Assembly: GCA_041946865.1 (NCBI GenBank)
Contig: JBHGBF010000083.1
Coordinates: 1-19,419, forward strand
Direction: 5' to 3'
DNA: 19,419 nt
Origin: RPQK01 sp041946865
Lineage (GTDB): Bacteria; Acidobacteriota; UBA6911; RPQK01
The first letter of the stretch is position 1, and every line of letters starts with the position of its first letter. The position numbers were made by a program, and so were the translations under genes. Below, one piece after another: positions 1-7,841 of the stretch. The notes below the pieces were generated by a model, which worked only from the letters and a program-made list of their open reading frames with translations, did not search any database and was not told where the DNA came from.

Positions 1-136
1 TGCCAAAGTCCAGTGTCCCTTCGGGACAAAAAGCAGGCTCCCCTCCGCGGGCAAAAACCAAGTCAAGAGTGTTGGCGCCTAAGGGTGGGACCACGAACAC
101 GCGGCCTTGGTCCGCTTCGTCGTAAGCACTTCGGCT

Positions 137-1789
137 CTACCCCCGTTCCAGCTTCAGAGTGATCGTCGGGGCATCGGCTACTTCCGAAGGCCCGAAGTAT
201 TGTATTGGACCGGGGAAGGCAAAATCGTCATTGACGGCCCACTGATCCCGGTGTCGGCAGAAGTGCTGGAACGGTTTTCCGTTCAGATCGACCAGCGCCT
301 TCTTGATCACCGGCACTAGCTTTCCCTTGCGAACCTCCATGTTCAGCATCATCGTGACGGGTGTCCCGCCCGCCGTCCAGGAATCGGCCCCTTTGGTCAG
401 GTTCTGAACATTAACGGTGTAGCCTGTCAGCCGGGCGCGTACCAGTTGGGTGGCCGCATATCCGAGCGAGTAGCAGTAATCCGCGTCGAAGTTCGAGGGC
501 ATGGCGCACCGTCCCTCATATCCGAAGAAGTGAGAGAGCGAGCTGAACTTCGCGTCGGTCTTACCTTGGGCCTTCAGAAGCCGGATCTTGTCGGAAACGA
601 GGTCAATAAGCAGCCGCTCGGTCTCCACCTGAGAAAGAGGCACATTGCCGTGGCTGTCGCGATGCAGCAGGACTTCTTGAATGTCGCTCGGCAGTGACCC
701 GTAGACCTTGGCGCTCGCCGCAGTAAGCCGATTGTTCAAGTACTGCACCCGCTCCGAATGATCGGGGAGGTTATGGATGTACTGCTCCTCTTTTCCCAGG
801 ATAGCGCTCAGCTCATCAATCATCCGCTTAATGTCGGAAATGAACTCAGGCAAGCCTTCCGGCACAATGACGACTCCGTAATTCTTGCCGGCAGCCGCCC
901 GCTTCAGCACGGTATCGACGATGTAGTCCACAATCTCGGCCAGCGTCGTACCTTTTGCCTGTATCTCCTCGGAAATCAGGCAGACATTCGGATGGGTCTG
1001 GAGCCCGCATTCCAGCGTCACGTGGCTGGCCGCCCGTCCCATCAGACGGATAAAGTGCCAGTACTTCACAGCCGACATCGAATCGCGGCATATGTTCCCG
1101 ATCAGCTCGGAGTAAGTCTTGCAGGCTGTGTCGAAACCGAAGGAAGCCTCGATCTGCTCGTTCTTCATGTCACCGTCAATCGTTTTCGGAACACCGATAA
1201 TCACGGTCTTGCAGTCATGGGCGAGCAGGTACTCGGCAAGGACTGCCGCATTCGTATTCGAATCGTCGCCTCCGATGATGACGAGGCCGTCGAGTTTCAT
1301 AGACTCGAAGTTCTGTTTGCAGGCCGCCAGTTCCTCCGGTTTTTCGATTTTGTCGCGACCGCTCATGATAATGTCGAAGCCTCCGGTATTCCGGTGCGCG
1401 TCGACAAGCTCCTGCGTCAGCTCCTTGTACTTCCCTTTGATGACCCCGCCCGGTCCTTTGAGAAAGCCAAAGAGCCGGCTGCCCGGGTTCGTAGCCTTTA
1501 AGGCGTCGAACAAACCGGCAATAACGTTGTGACCCCCGGGCGCCTGCCCCCCGGAGAGCACTACACCGACATTCAGAGGCCGAGTGCTCAGATTCCCTTG
1601 TCCTTCGACGATCGTCGCCGCCGGCTGGCCGCAGGTCTTCGGGAAAAGCCTCCGAATCTCCTCCTTGTGTCCCACGGGCTCAGTCGCTACGCCCAATTCT
1701 ACCTTGATGTTCTTCGCCCGGAGGGCCTTCGGCAGTTTAGGCTGATAGGCGGACCGTACTTTCTGCAACACAGAAATCTCGGCGCTCAT
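137..1789 (-). CDS. pfp: Pyrophosphate-dependent 6-phosphofructokinase, long form
   Basis: Cytoplasmic glycolytic enzyme that reversibly phosphorylates fructose 6-phosphate to fructose 1,6-bisphosphate with PPi instead of ATP. At 550 residues it matches the long PPi-PFK clade (plant beta subunit, spirochaete and Chlamydia type). Visible motifs: LSGGQAPGGHN (78-88) at the phosphoryl-donor site, GGDDSNTN (173-180), PKTIDGD (201-207) and MGR (250-252). Asp176 in GGDD and Lys202 in PKTIDGD are the family signature of PPi use; ATP-dependent PFKs have Gly at both positions. The catalytic Asp205 is present. The ATG is preceded by an AGAGGT-type ribosome site about 7 nt upstream. A terminator-like hairpin lies only 40 bp upstream, so the gene must have a very close promoter or rely on readthrough. 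No second PFP subunit is nearby. The family call is firm; the PPi specificity rests on the two diagnostic residues. Confidence 0.95.
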   Translation of the reverse strand: MSAEISVLQKVRSAYQPKLPKALRAKNIKVELGVATEPVGHKEEIRRLFPKTCGQPAATIVEGQGNLSTRPLNVGVVLSGGQAPGGHNVIAGLFDALKATNPGSRLFGFLKGPGGVIKGKYKELTQELVDAHRNTGGFDIIMSGRDKIEKPEELAACKQNFESMKLDGLVIIGGDDSNTNAAVLAEYLLAHDCKTVIIGVPKTIDGDMKNEQIEASFGFDTACKTYSELIGNICRDSMSAVKYWHFIRLMGRAASHVTLECGLQTHPNVCLISEEIQAKGTTLAEIVDYIVDTVLKRAAAGKNYGVVIVPEGLPEFISDIKRMIDELSAILGKEEQYIHNLPDHSERVQYLNNRLTAASAKVYGSLPSDIQEVLLHRDSHGNVPLSQVETERLLIDLVSDKIRLLKAQGKTDAKFSSLSHFFGYEGRCAMPSNFDADYCYSLGYAATQLVRARLTGYTVNVQNLTKGADSWTAGGTPVTMMLNMEVRKGKLVPVIKKALVDLNGKPFQHFCRHRDQWAVNDDFAFPGPIQYFGPSEVADAPTITLKLERG

Positions 1790-1820
1790 TCTTTTTACCT
1801 CTCTCGCATTGGTTTAGAAA

Positions 1821-1852
1821 TAAAGAAAATGCTCCCCGAAACCGGGGAGCAT
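1821..1852 (-). terminator. Intrinsic terminator after the cyclophilin gene, just upstream of pfp
   Basis: Arms 1829-1838 and 1843-1852 form a perfect 10-bp stem (ATGCTCCCCG and its complement) around a 4-nt loop. Read on the minus strand, the stem is followed by a T-rich tract (TTTCTTTATTTC). This is the textbook layout of a Rho-independent terminator. It lies 37 nt past the stop of the prolyl isomerase gene and 39 nt before the pfp start, so it could also act as an attenuator in the pfp leader. Confidence 0.8.
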
Positions 1853-1889
1853 GTCTAACAAACGGCGGATTATTATAACCGGTCGACCG

Positions 1890-2597
1890 CTACTCGACTA
1901 TGGTTGCGCTCTTGATATAGTCGAGATGCGGGAAGTGATTACGCAGGTAAGCGTTCCCTTGCGTCTGGACCAGCCCCTGGTTCGGGCCGCGTCCGTTAGG
2001 CGCGCCTTCCCCATAGCCGGAATACAGGTTATCGACGTTTTCCATTCCATCGATCACCCGCCCGAACGGCGAGAATCCGCTCCGGTCGAGCTGGCTGTTC
2101 CGATCGGCGTAGTTGATGAAAAGCTGCGTGGTGCGGGTGTTGGGGCCGGCCATGGCAAACGAGACAAAGCCGCGCAGATTGGACTGCTTGACCGGATCGT
2201 CAGGGATCCGGGCATTGCGCCACCTGGCCGACACTGCCGGATCGCCGTGAATGCCGAACTGCGCCATGAAGCCGTCGATTACTCGGAAGAAGGCGATGTC
2301 GGTGAAGTAGCCGAGCTTGACCAGATTATAGAACCGGTCGGCCCCTTTGGGGGCCCAGGCCCGCACGACTTCGATCGTCACCGACCCTTTGGTGGTATCC
2401 AGCTTGACTCGGAATTTCTCAGGCGCCTGCTCGGTGGCCTTGGCGGGATCCGGATTCGGTTTCGGTTGAGGCTGGTTCGTCTGCACACCCTGCTCCTTTG
2501 ATTGTGCCTGGTTCACCGCCACCAGTGAGGTACAGGTAAAGGCAAATACCAGGATAGTTCCCAATAAGGCAACGCTCGTTTTGTCGTATCTCATCAT
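1890..2597 (-). CDS. Exported cyclophilin-type peptidyl-prolyl cis-trans isomerase
   Basis: Catalyses cis-trans isomerisation of Xaa-Pro bonds, probably assisting folding outside the cytoplasm. Residues 1-31 look like a Sec signal peptide: Lys6, a hydrophobic core at about 8-27, then a possible cleavage after Ala31. No convincing lipobox is seen. A Pro/Gln/Glu-rich linker (about 35-60) precedes a single cyclophilin domain (about 62-235). Residues corresponding to the catalytic Arg/Phe/Met/Gln set of human CypA are present: Arg105 in FFRVIDGFM, Phe110, Met111 and Gln113, followed by FVSFAMAG and QLFIN (Phe160). The domain therefore looks catalytically intact. Two adjacent ATG codons begin the frame; GAGGAG lies a little far upstream (about 10 nt). 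The gene appears monocistronic, with its own possible promoter and a strong terminator. Confidence 0.92.
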   Translation of the reverse strand: MMRYDKTSVALLGTILVFAFTCTSLVAVNQAQSKEQGVQTNQPQPKPNPDPAKATEQAPEKFRVKLDTTKGSVTIEVVRAWAPKGADRFYNLVKLGYFTDIAFFRVIDGFMAQFGIHGDPAVSARWRNARIPDDPVKQSNLRGFVSFAMAGPNTRTTQLFINYADRNSQLDRSGFSPFGRVIDGMENVDNLYSGYGEGAPNGRGPNQGLVQTQGNAYLRNHFPHLDYIKSATIVE

Positions 2598-2629
2598 GGT
2601 TCCATCGCTCCTCGAACATGTATCGGAAA

Positions 2630-2658
2630 TTTATGCTCCGTGTATGTTACCGCGCCAA
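2630..2658 (-). promoter_or_regulatory. Possible sigma70-type promoter of the cyclophilin gene
   Basis: On the minus strand TTGGCG (+ strand 2653-2658) is separated by exactly 17 bp from CATAAA (2630-2635). Each hexamer matches the sigma70 consensus at about 4 of 6 positions. The start of transcription would fall about 25 nt upstream of the ATG. Spacing is good but the hexamers are only moderate. Confidence 0.3.
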
Positions 2659-2824
2659 CGCTAGCGAAGAAAAGAACGGAGGGGCTCTACGGCTGTGAGG
2701 ATGTCGGTTCACTTGTTGTCGCCGGAAGGCGGAATTACGAGCGGGCCGGGAGGCGCATTTTCCCTTCTTCAAAACCCTCCGCGCGTGGCGCCGCTTGTGA
2801 ACGGCTTGTGGTAACCTACTGTGC

Positions 2825-3667
2825 GTGAAGTGTTTGGTTTTTGTCCTGGCTGGGCTTTTGTGGTTGTCCTGTCTCGACGGACTCGCGTCTGACGCGTTGG
2901 TGGCTTATCGCACTGTGCGCCCCTCCGATCCCAAGTGGAAGCGCGCCAGGAAATCCTACGGCCCATCGGTCGACTTGCTGCTCGCCAAGATCAACCGCCT
3001 GGACATGAGACGACTCAATCGCCGCGCCACTCTCGTCGCGCCGGCCCGGCCGGTGAGCGTTCTGGAGTGCTCGCCTTTTCCCCGGTTCCTGCCGGAGGTC
3101 ACCGGCTGGCCCAAACTGGTACTGGTTTCGCTCAGAGTGCAGGCGTTCGGGGCTTATGAGAACGGACAGCTCGTGCAGTGGGGTCCGACCAGCACCGGAG
3201 TCAGGAAAAAGCCGACGCCAGCCAGCCTCTACTTCACCGGCGCCAAATCCAGACGCAAAATCAGCACCTTGAATGGGACCTGGATCATGCCGTGGTACGT
3301 GAACCTGCACACCTCCATGGGAGTCGCTTTCCATCAATATGCGATGCCCGGGAGGCCGTTCAGCCACGGCTGTATCCGGCTCCTGAAAGACGACGCCATC
3401 TGGATGTACCGCTGGGCCGACGATTGGGTGCCTAGCGAAGATCGAATCACGGCGCGGGTGTTCGGCACTCCGGTCATCGTCTTCGGCGAATATGACTACG
3501 CTGGGAAACCGCCCTGGCAACTGCTGCCCGAGAACCCGGCAGCAACGGAAGTATCCGTGGAGGAACTGGCCCCCTTCGTAGAGAAGTACCGGATGGTGAT
3601 TGACCAGCGCGTGCGTTCGCGCGAACAGCACTTGCAACATAGCTCCGAAGTCAGCGCCGTCAACTGA
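2825..3667 (+). CDS. Exported L,D-transpeptidase (YkuD domain)
   Basis: Probable cell-envelope enzyme that forms 3-3 peptidoglycan cross-links or attaches proteins to the wall through an active-site cysteine. Residues 1 to about 21 form a signal peptide (Lys2, hydrophobic 4-17). Cys16 sits in a non-canonical lipobox, so a lipoprotein is unlikely. The YkuD catalytic domain spans roughly 97-222. It carries a conserved upstream histidine (His170, in AFHQY) and the hallmark SHGCIRL (180-186), with His181 and the nucleophile Cys183. The first 95 residues and the C-terminal ~55 residues have no domain I recognise. The start is a GTG with no Shine-Dalgarno; it is chosen because it gives a complete signal peptide. 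The gene is divergent from the cyclophilin gene and convergent with sucB (25-bp gap), so it is probably transcribed alone. Confidence 0.9.
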   Translation: MKCLVFVLAGLLWLSCLDGLASDALVAYRTVRPSDPKWKRARKSYGPSVDLLLAKINRLDMRRLNRRATLVAPARPVSVLECSPFPRFLPEVTGWPKLVLVSLRVQAFGAYENGQLVQWGPTSTGVRKKPTPASLYFTGAKSRRKISTLNGTWIMPWYVNLHTSMGVAFHQYAMPGRPFSHGCIRLLKDDAIWMYRWADDWVPSEDRITARVFGTPVIVFGEYDYAGKPPWQLLPENPAATEVSVEELAPFVEKYRMVIDQRVRSREQHLQHSSEVSAVN

Positions 3668-3692
3668 GGGCGCCACTGCCAGAGCGATTCCC

Positions 3693-4865
3693 TCACCCCT
3701 CAATCAAGAGCGTCTCCGGATCTTCCAGGAACTGCTTCACTCTGACCAGGAATTGCACGGCTTCACGACCATCCACGATACGATGATCGTAGCTCAAAGC
3801 CAGGTACATCATGGGGCGAATGGTGGCCTGACCATCGATAACCACGGGGCGCTCTTGAATACGGTGAAGCCCCAGGATGCCGACTTGCGGAGGATTGAGA
3901 ATCGGGGTGCTCAAGAGCGAGCCAAAAACGCCGCCATTTGTGATGGTGAAAGTCCCGCCTCTCAAATCCTCTATAGAGAAGCTCGATGTCTCAGCCTGCT
4001 CTATGAAGCGCTTGACTGCTTTTTCGATTTCGGCAAATGAGAGCCGGTCGGCATGGTGGAGCACGGGCACAACCAGACCTTCAGGGTCGCCGATCGCGAT
4101 CCCGATGTCGTAGTAGTGCTTGATGATCATCTCGTCGCCATCGACTTCCGCGTTTAACCGTGGGAATGCCTTGAGCGCGCCGATCGATGCCTTGATGAAA
4201 AACGAGGTCAGACCCAACCCTACTCCATGGCGTCTTTCGAAAGCTTCCTTGCGCCGGCGGCGTAGCTCCATGATCGCCGTCATATCGGCCTCGTTGAAGG
4301 TCGTCAGCATAGCCGCTGTGTGCTGAGCTGCGACCAGTCTGGCGGCAATGGTCCGGCGCCGGCGCGACATGCGGATCCGCTCTTCGGGACGGCCCGCCTC
4401 AACAGGTCTCAGCCGACCGCGGGCCGGACGCTCCACCTCGGGCGTCTCCTTTGGGGGAGGAGGCATTTCCGGGACTTGCGCCGGTGGCACTTCCGGCTTC
4501 TCCTCCTGCTCCTCGGCTCGGCCGGGTTGGGACGGCCGTTTCTCTGGTTGAGCAGGTGGTGGAGCCGGCTTCTCGACGGCAGGCCGCTCCGGAGCGAGCT
4601 CCTCCGGTTGTTTCTCGGCCGTCTCGGACACCTCGTCAATCACGGCCAGAACATCTCCCACCCGGACGTCCTCGCCCTCTTTGCGCTGGACCGACCGAAG
4701 CATACCAGCCCGCTCGGCACTCACCTCAAGATTGGCCTTGTCGGTCTCCAGTTCGACCAGTGGTTCTCCGGTTGACACGCGCTCACCTTCCTGCTTGATC
4801 CAACGCGCGACAGTCGCCTCATTAACGGATTCTCCCAATTCAGGCACTAGAACCTGTATCGGCAT
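3693..4865 (-). CDS. sucB: 2-Oxoglutarate dehydrogenase E2, dihydrolipoyl succinyltransferase
   Basis: E2 core of the 2-oxoglutarate dehydrogenase complex: passes the succinyl group from E1 through a swinging lipoyl arm to CoA. Residues 1 to about 77 are one lipoyl domain with the lipoylated Lys43 in ETDKANLE. Residues about 78-162 are a Pro/Glu/Lys-rich linker. The catalytic domain runs from about 163 to 390, with the CAT-like active-site motif DHRIVDG (360-366; His361, Asp365). The peripheral-subunit-binding domain normally found between lipoyl and catalytic domains in bacterial E2s is not recognisable; the linker is low-complexity throughout. The position downstream of sucA identifies it as the succinyl- rather than acetyl-transferase. 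No E3 (lpd) gene is in the window. The 191-bp gap from sucA is unusually long and repeat-filled. Confidence 0.93.
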   Translation of the reverse strand: MPIQVLVPELGESVNEATVARWIKQEGERVSTGEPLVELETDKANLEVSAERAGMLRSVQRKEGEDVRVGDVLAVIDEVSETAEKQPEELAPERPAVEKPAPPPAQPEKRPSQPGRAEEQEEKPEVPPAQVPEMPPPPKETPEVERPARGRLRPVEAGRPEERIRMSRRRRTIAARLVAAQHTAAMLTTFNEADMTAIMELRRRRKEAFERRHGVGLGLTSFFIKASIGALKAFPRLNAEVDGDEMIIKHYYDIGIAIGDPEGLVVPVLHHADRLSFAEIEKAVKRFIEQAETSSFSIEDLRGGTFTITNGGVFGSLLSTPILNPPQVGILGLHRIQERPVVIDGQATIRPMMYLALSYDHRIVDGREAVQFLVRVKQFLEDPETLLIEG

Positions 4866-4878
4866 TTTTCCCCCGAAA

Positions 4879-4952
4879 GTAACCCCTCAGTTTTCGTACG
4901 GCGAGGCTCGAAAGCGCCACAGAGCCGCGCCCTGCGAAGACTGAGGGGTTAC
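4879..4952. repeat. 74-bp near-perfect palindrome between sucA and sucB
   Basis: Arms 4879-4909 and 4922-4952 (31 nt each) pair around a 12-nt loop. The outermost 12 bp (GTAACCCCTCAG) are perfect. Across the whole stem I count two mismatches (4899/4932 and 4904/4927) and two G-T wobbles (4892/4939 and 4897/4934). The flanks, CCCCGAAA on the left and CCCCAAAA after one base on the right, resemble an imperfect short duplication. There is no T-tract, so it is not a standard terminator. It could be a REP-like or MITE-like element, or an mRNA-processing or stabilising hairpin within the suc transcript. Confidence 0.85.
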
Positions 4953-4970
4953 GCCCCAAAATAGTTTCCG

Positions 4971-5024
4971 GTGGACAAAGTGGACGAAGTGGCCGTTGTC
5001 CAATTCATCCATTGTGTCCATTTT
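4971..5024. repeat. Inverted minisatellite with 9-bp period
   Basis: Six consecutive 9-bp units can be read: GTGGACAAA, GTGGACGAA, GTGGCCGTT, GTCCAATTC, ATCCATTGT, GTCCATTTT. The first three carry GTGGAC-like cores and the last three the complementary GTCCA core in the same 9-bp register, so the array is roughly a palindrome of repeats. It lies 33 bp past the sucA stop and 18 bp from the 74-bp palindrome. Confidence 0.7.
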
Positions 5025-5056
5025 TCTACTCCGCTCACGCCGTCCTGCTCGGCCTC

Positions 5057-7822
5057 TCACGCTCCAAAAGCGCTCTTTACCAGCGCCGCCTGATTGGCAT
5101 TGTGAAGCGCTGTCGAGCCTTCTGCCGGGCTGGAATTCGACTCCCGGCTGACGAACTTCACCTCGAACCCCTCTTTTTCAAGCGGCATCAGATAGTTGCG
5201 CACAAATCTCAGCGCACCCATATTTTCCGGTTCCTCCTGGACCCATTTAACCAGGCGCAGATTCGGATACCCCTTCAGGACAGGGAGCAGCGCGTCTTGC
5301 GGAAACCGGTACAACTGCTCCAGGCGGACAATGGCGGTATCGGTCCTTTCTGCGCGGAGGTCACTCGTCCTCAGATCGACGCAGAATTTCCCGCTGCACA
5401 AAAGGACCTGGCGCACTTCCTCGCGGCGAGCCTGACGTTCGGTGTCATCCATGACCGGCTGCCACTGCCCCTGCGCCAGCTCGGCCGGAGTCGAGAGGGA
5501 AAGCGCATGCCGGAGGAGGCTCTTGGGCGTCATGACAATCAGCGGCAGAGGATCGGTTGTCAGCAGCGCAGCCTGACGACGCAGAAGGTGAAAGTACTGT
5601 GCCGGCGTCGTGGGATTCGCCACCCGCATGTTGGTTTCCGCGGCCCAGCCCAGGAATGTTTCCAGACGCCCGCTGGAGTGGTCAGGCCCGGCACCTTCGT
5701 AGCCGTGAGGAAGTAGGAGAACCAGCGAAGGCGTCTGTCCCCACTTGGCGCGAGCGGACACAATGAACTCCTCGATCACGGTTTGAGCGTTGTTGACGAA
5801 GTCGCCGTACTGGGCCTCCCAGAGAACCAGCCGTTGCGGCTCCTGAATGTTGTACCCGTACTCGAAAGCCAGGACCGCGTTTTCTGAGAGCGGACTGTTG
5901 TAGATTTCAAAGGCGGCCCTGGCCTGAGAAAACTCCTGCAGTGGCACCAGACGCCGGCCGTCCTCGACATCATAGAGGACAGCATGGTGCTGGCTGAAGG
6001 TTCCCCGTTCGGTGTCCTGGCCGGTCATCCGAATCGCCGTCCCATCTGCAAGAATGGTGGCCAAAGCCAATTGCTCGGCTACGGACCAGTCAACGGACGC
6101 CTCGTCGGCATTGTCCAGGGCCGAGTACCTCCGGCTCATCAATCGTTCCAGCTTCGGGTGCAGGTGAAAACCGTCCGGCAGTCTGTTCAGGCGCCGACTG
6201 ATCTCCCGCAGCCGATCAAGCGGGACGCCGGTTTTGACTCGCCGGGCGGCGCCGGCCGGCGGCGGTTTGGGGACGGGCTCGTACAGGTCGGCGGCCGGCT
6301 CCAGGCGGTCAAGGTCTTCCTGAAAGGCCCCGTTGTATTTCTGCACCAGTTCCTGCACCTGCGACTCGTCGACAGTGCCCCGCTCTATCAGGCGATCAGC
6401 CCAGATCTGACGGACTGTCGGATGATTGCGAATGACCTCGTACATCTTCGGCTGGGTAAAGCTCGGTTCATCTCCCTCGTTATGACCATGCCGGCGATAG
6501 CCGATCAGATCGATCACGAAGTCTTTGTGGAAGCGGTCGCGATAGGCAAACGCCAGGCGGATGGCCTCCAGGCAGGTCTCCGGATCATCGGCATTGACGT
6601 GAACAACCGGTATTTCAAATCCCTTCGCCAGGTCGCTGGCATGCAGGGTGCTGCGGGCGTCTTCCGGCAGAGTGGTGAATCCGAGCTGGTTGTTGGTGAT
6701 CACGTGAATCGTCCCGCCGGTCCAGTAACCGCACAGGCGGGAGAGGTTCAGGGTTTCTGCAACCACCCCCTGGCCGGGAAAAGCGGCGTCACCGTGGATC
6801 AGGACCGGGACGGTGACATGGGGATCAAACCGTGGCTGGCCCGGTTGATCAACTCGGGTCCCGACCGCGCGTGTCATGCCTTCGACAACCGGATCGATCG
6901 CCTCGAGATGGCTCGGGTTCGGCGGCACGGTGATGACCAGACCCCGGGGCGTGTCGTCCGCCACCTGGTGACGGGCCCCCTTGTGGTACTTTACGTCTCC
7001 GGTCCAGCCCACTTCCGCTCCGGCGATATCGGGCCTCACCGGGTCTTTGAACTCCGCCAAAATCTCTGAGTAGGGTTTGTTTAGGACGTGCGCCAGCACG
7101 TTCAAACGGCCGCGATGCGCCATCCCGATAAGGATCGTGGCGGCGCCGGAATCTATCACCCGGTCCACCAGCTCGTCCAGCATGGGAACGAGCATGTCGA
7201 GCCCCTCTATCGAAAATCGGTACTTCCCGGGAAAGGCTCGGTGGAGAAAACGCTCGAAAACCTCGACCTGGGTCAAGCGGTCAAGCAGCTCTTTCTCGTT
7301 GATCGGGAGCCGGGCAGGGTGAAAGCGCCGGGTCTCTGCCGCTTCTCGCAACCAGCGCCGCTCGTCGAAGTTCCTCAAATGGTCATAGTCGTAACCGAGC
7401 GTGCCGCTGTATACGGCACGAAGCGCTGCGATGGCTTCCTGGGCATCACCCGAGCTTGCGGCAATCGGTCCTCCGACAAGCGAAGCGGCAAGCCCGGCAA
7501 GGTCGGTCTCAGTCAAGCCGTGAAACTCCGGGGACAGCGAAGGCTCACCGGGCGGCTTACGGCCGAGCGGATCGAGCCGAGCGGCCAAATGGCCGTATTC
7601 CCGGATCGCCTGGGCGAGGTTCGCCGCGCTGACTACCTTTTGCACATCCGCAGCGGCCGCGGATACGGCGGCCTCGAGCACCTTGTGGCCATCAAGCTCC
7701 GGCTTCCACTTCTCGAAGATCGATCGGGTGTGGATGTCGACCGACTGTGGATTTTTTTTGAAGCGTTCGTACAGCTCGACGACATAGGCGGCGTTGGGGC
7801 CGTGGAAGTCGCTCAGTTGCAT
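5057..7822 (-). CDS. sucA: 2-Oxoglutarate dehydrogenase E1 (thiamine-diphosphate dependent)
   Basis: TCA-cycle enzyme that decarboxylates 2-oxoglutarate and succinylates the E2 lipoyl group. Its 921 residues compare with about 933 in E. coli SucA. The N-terminal segment (GPNAAYVVELYERF, 8-21) is the family's E2-interacting start. Further motifs in order: GMAHRGRLNVL (233-243), HLEAIDPVVEG (305-315), HGDAAFPGQGVVAE (343-356, ThDP/Mg region), TNNQLGF (376-382) and then YRRHGHNEGDEPSF. The second half carries GQDTERGTFSQHHAV, SENAVLAFEYGY and HGYEGAGPDHSSGRLE. The frame is intact and full length. ATG at 7822 is preceded by a tandem 9-bp repeat that supplies an AGG-type ribosome site. A plausible promoter lies 56-84 bp upstream. 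The gene is divergent from cstA and co-directional with sucB. Confidence 0.97.
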   Translation of the reverse strand: MQLSDFHGPNAAYVVELYERFKKNPQSVDIHTRSIFEKWKPELDGHKVLEAAVSAAAADVQKVVSAANLAQAIREYGHLAARLDPLGRKPPGEPSLSPEFHGLTETDLAGLAASLVGGPIAASSGDAQEAIAALRAVYSGTLGYDYDHLRNFDERRWLREAAETRRFHPARLPINEKELLDRLTQVEVFERFLHRAFPGKYRFSIEGLDMLVPMLDELVDRVIDSGAATILIGMAHRGRLNVLAHVLNKPYSEILAEFKDPVRPDIAGAEVGWTGDVKYHKGARHQVADDTPRGLVITVPPNPSHLEAIDPVVEGMTRAVGTRVDQPGQPRFDPHVTVPVLIHGDAAFPGQGVVAETLNLSRLCGYWTGGTIHVITNNQLGFTTLPEDARSTLHASDLAKGFEIPVVHVNADDPETCLEAIRLAFAYRDRFHKDFVIDLIGYRRHGHNEGDEPSFTQPKMYEVIRNHPTVRQIWADRLIERGTVDESQVQELVQKYNGAFQEDLDRLEPAADLYEPVPKPPPAGAARRVKTGVPLDRLREISRRLNRLPDGFHLHPKLERLMSRRYSALDNADEASVDWSVAEQLALATILADGTAIRMTGQDTERGTFSQHHAVLYDVEDGRRLVPLQEFSQARAAFEIYNSPLSENAVLAFEYGYNIQEPQRLVLWEAQYGDFVNNAQTVIEEFIVSARAKWGQTPSLVLLLPHGYEGAGPDHSSGRLETFLGWAAETNMRVANPTTPAQYFHLLRRQAALLTTDPLPLIVMTPKSLLRHALSLSTPAELAQGQWQPVMDDTERQARREEVRQVLLCSGKFCVDLRTSDLRAERTDTAIVRLEQLYRFPQDALLPVLKGYPNLRLVKWVQEEPENMGALRFVRNYLMPLEKEGFEVKFVSRESNSSPAEGSTALHNANQAALVKSAFGA

Positions 7823-7823
7823 A

Positions 7824-7841
7824 TCTGCCTAATCTGCCTAA
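7824..7841 (-). repeat. Tandem 9-bp duplication over the sucA ribosome-binding site
   Basis: TCTGCCTAA occurs twice back to back (7824-7832 and 7833-7841). On the mRNA strand this is TTAGGCAGA twice, ending one nucleotide before the sucA ATG, so each copy offers an AGG Shine-Dalgarno-like core, one close to and one 9 nt further from the start. Confidence 0.75.

Noticed and set aside
14..28. TGTCCC/GGGACA hairpin as terminator of the phosphofructokinase gene
   Set aside because: The T-run lies on the wrong side of the stem for minus-strand transcription, and the hairpin is over 100 nt past the stop codon.
758..1501. Long open frame (247 codons) opposite the phosphofructokinase gene
   Set aside because: Antisense to a gene with intact family motifs; no recognisable domain, explained by high GC content. 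The same applies to the frame at 446-697.
1851..2501. 216-codon plus-strand frame opposite the cyclophilin gene
   Set aside because: Shadow of a clear cyclophilin domain; it begins within the terminator hairpin and has no ribosome site.
4320..4775. Leu/Trp/Gly-rich plus-strand frames opposite the sucB linker
   Set aside because: Low-complexity shadow of the Pro/Glu-rich linker codons; no start signals.
5984..7069. 361-codon plus-strand frame inside sucA
   Set aside because: Lies wholly antisense to conserved E1 motifs; composition is that of a GC-rich shadow frame, with no family similarity seen.
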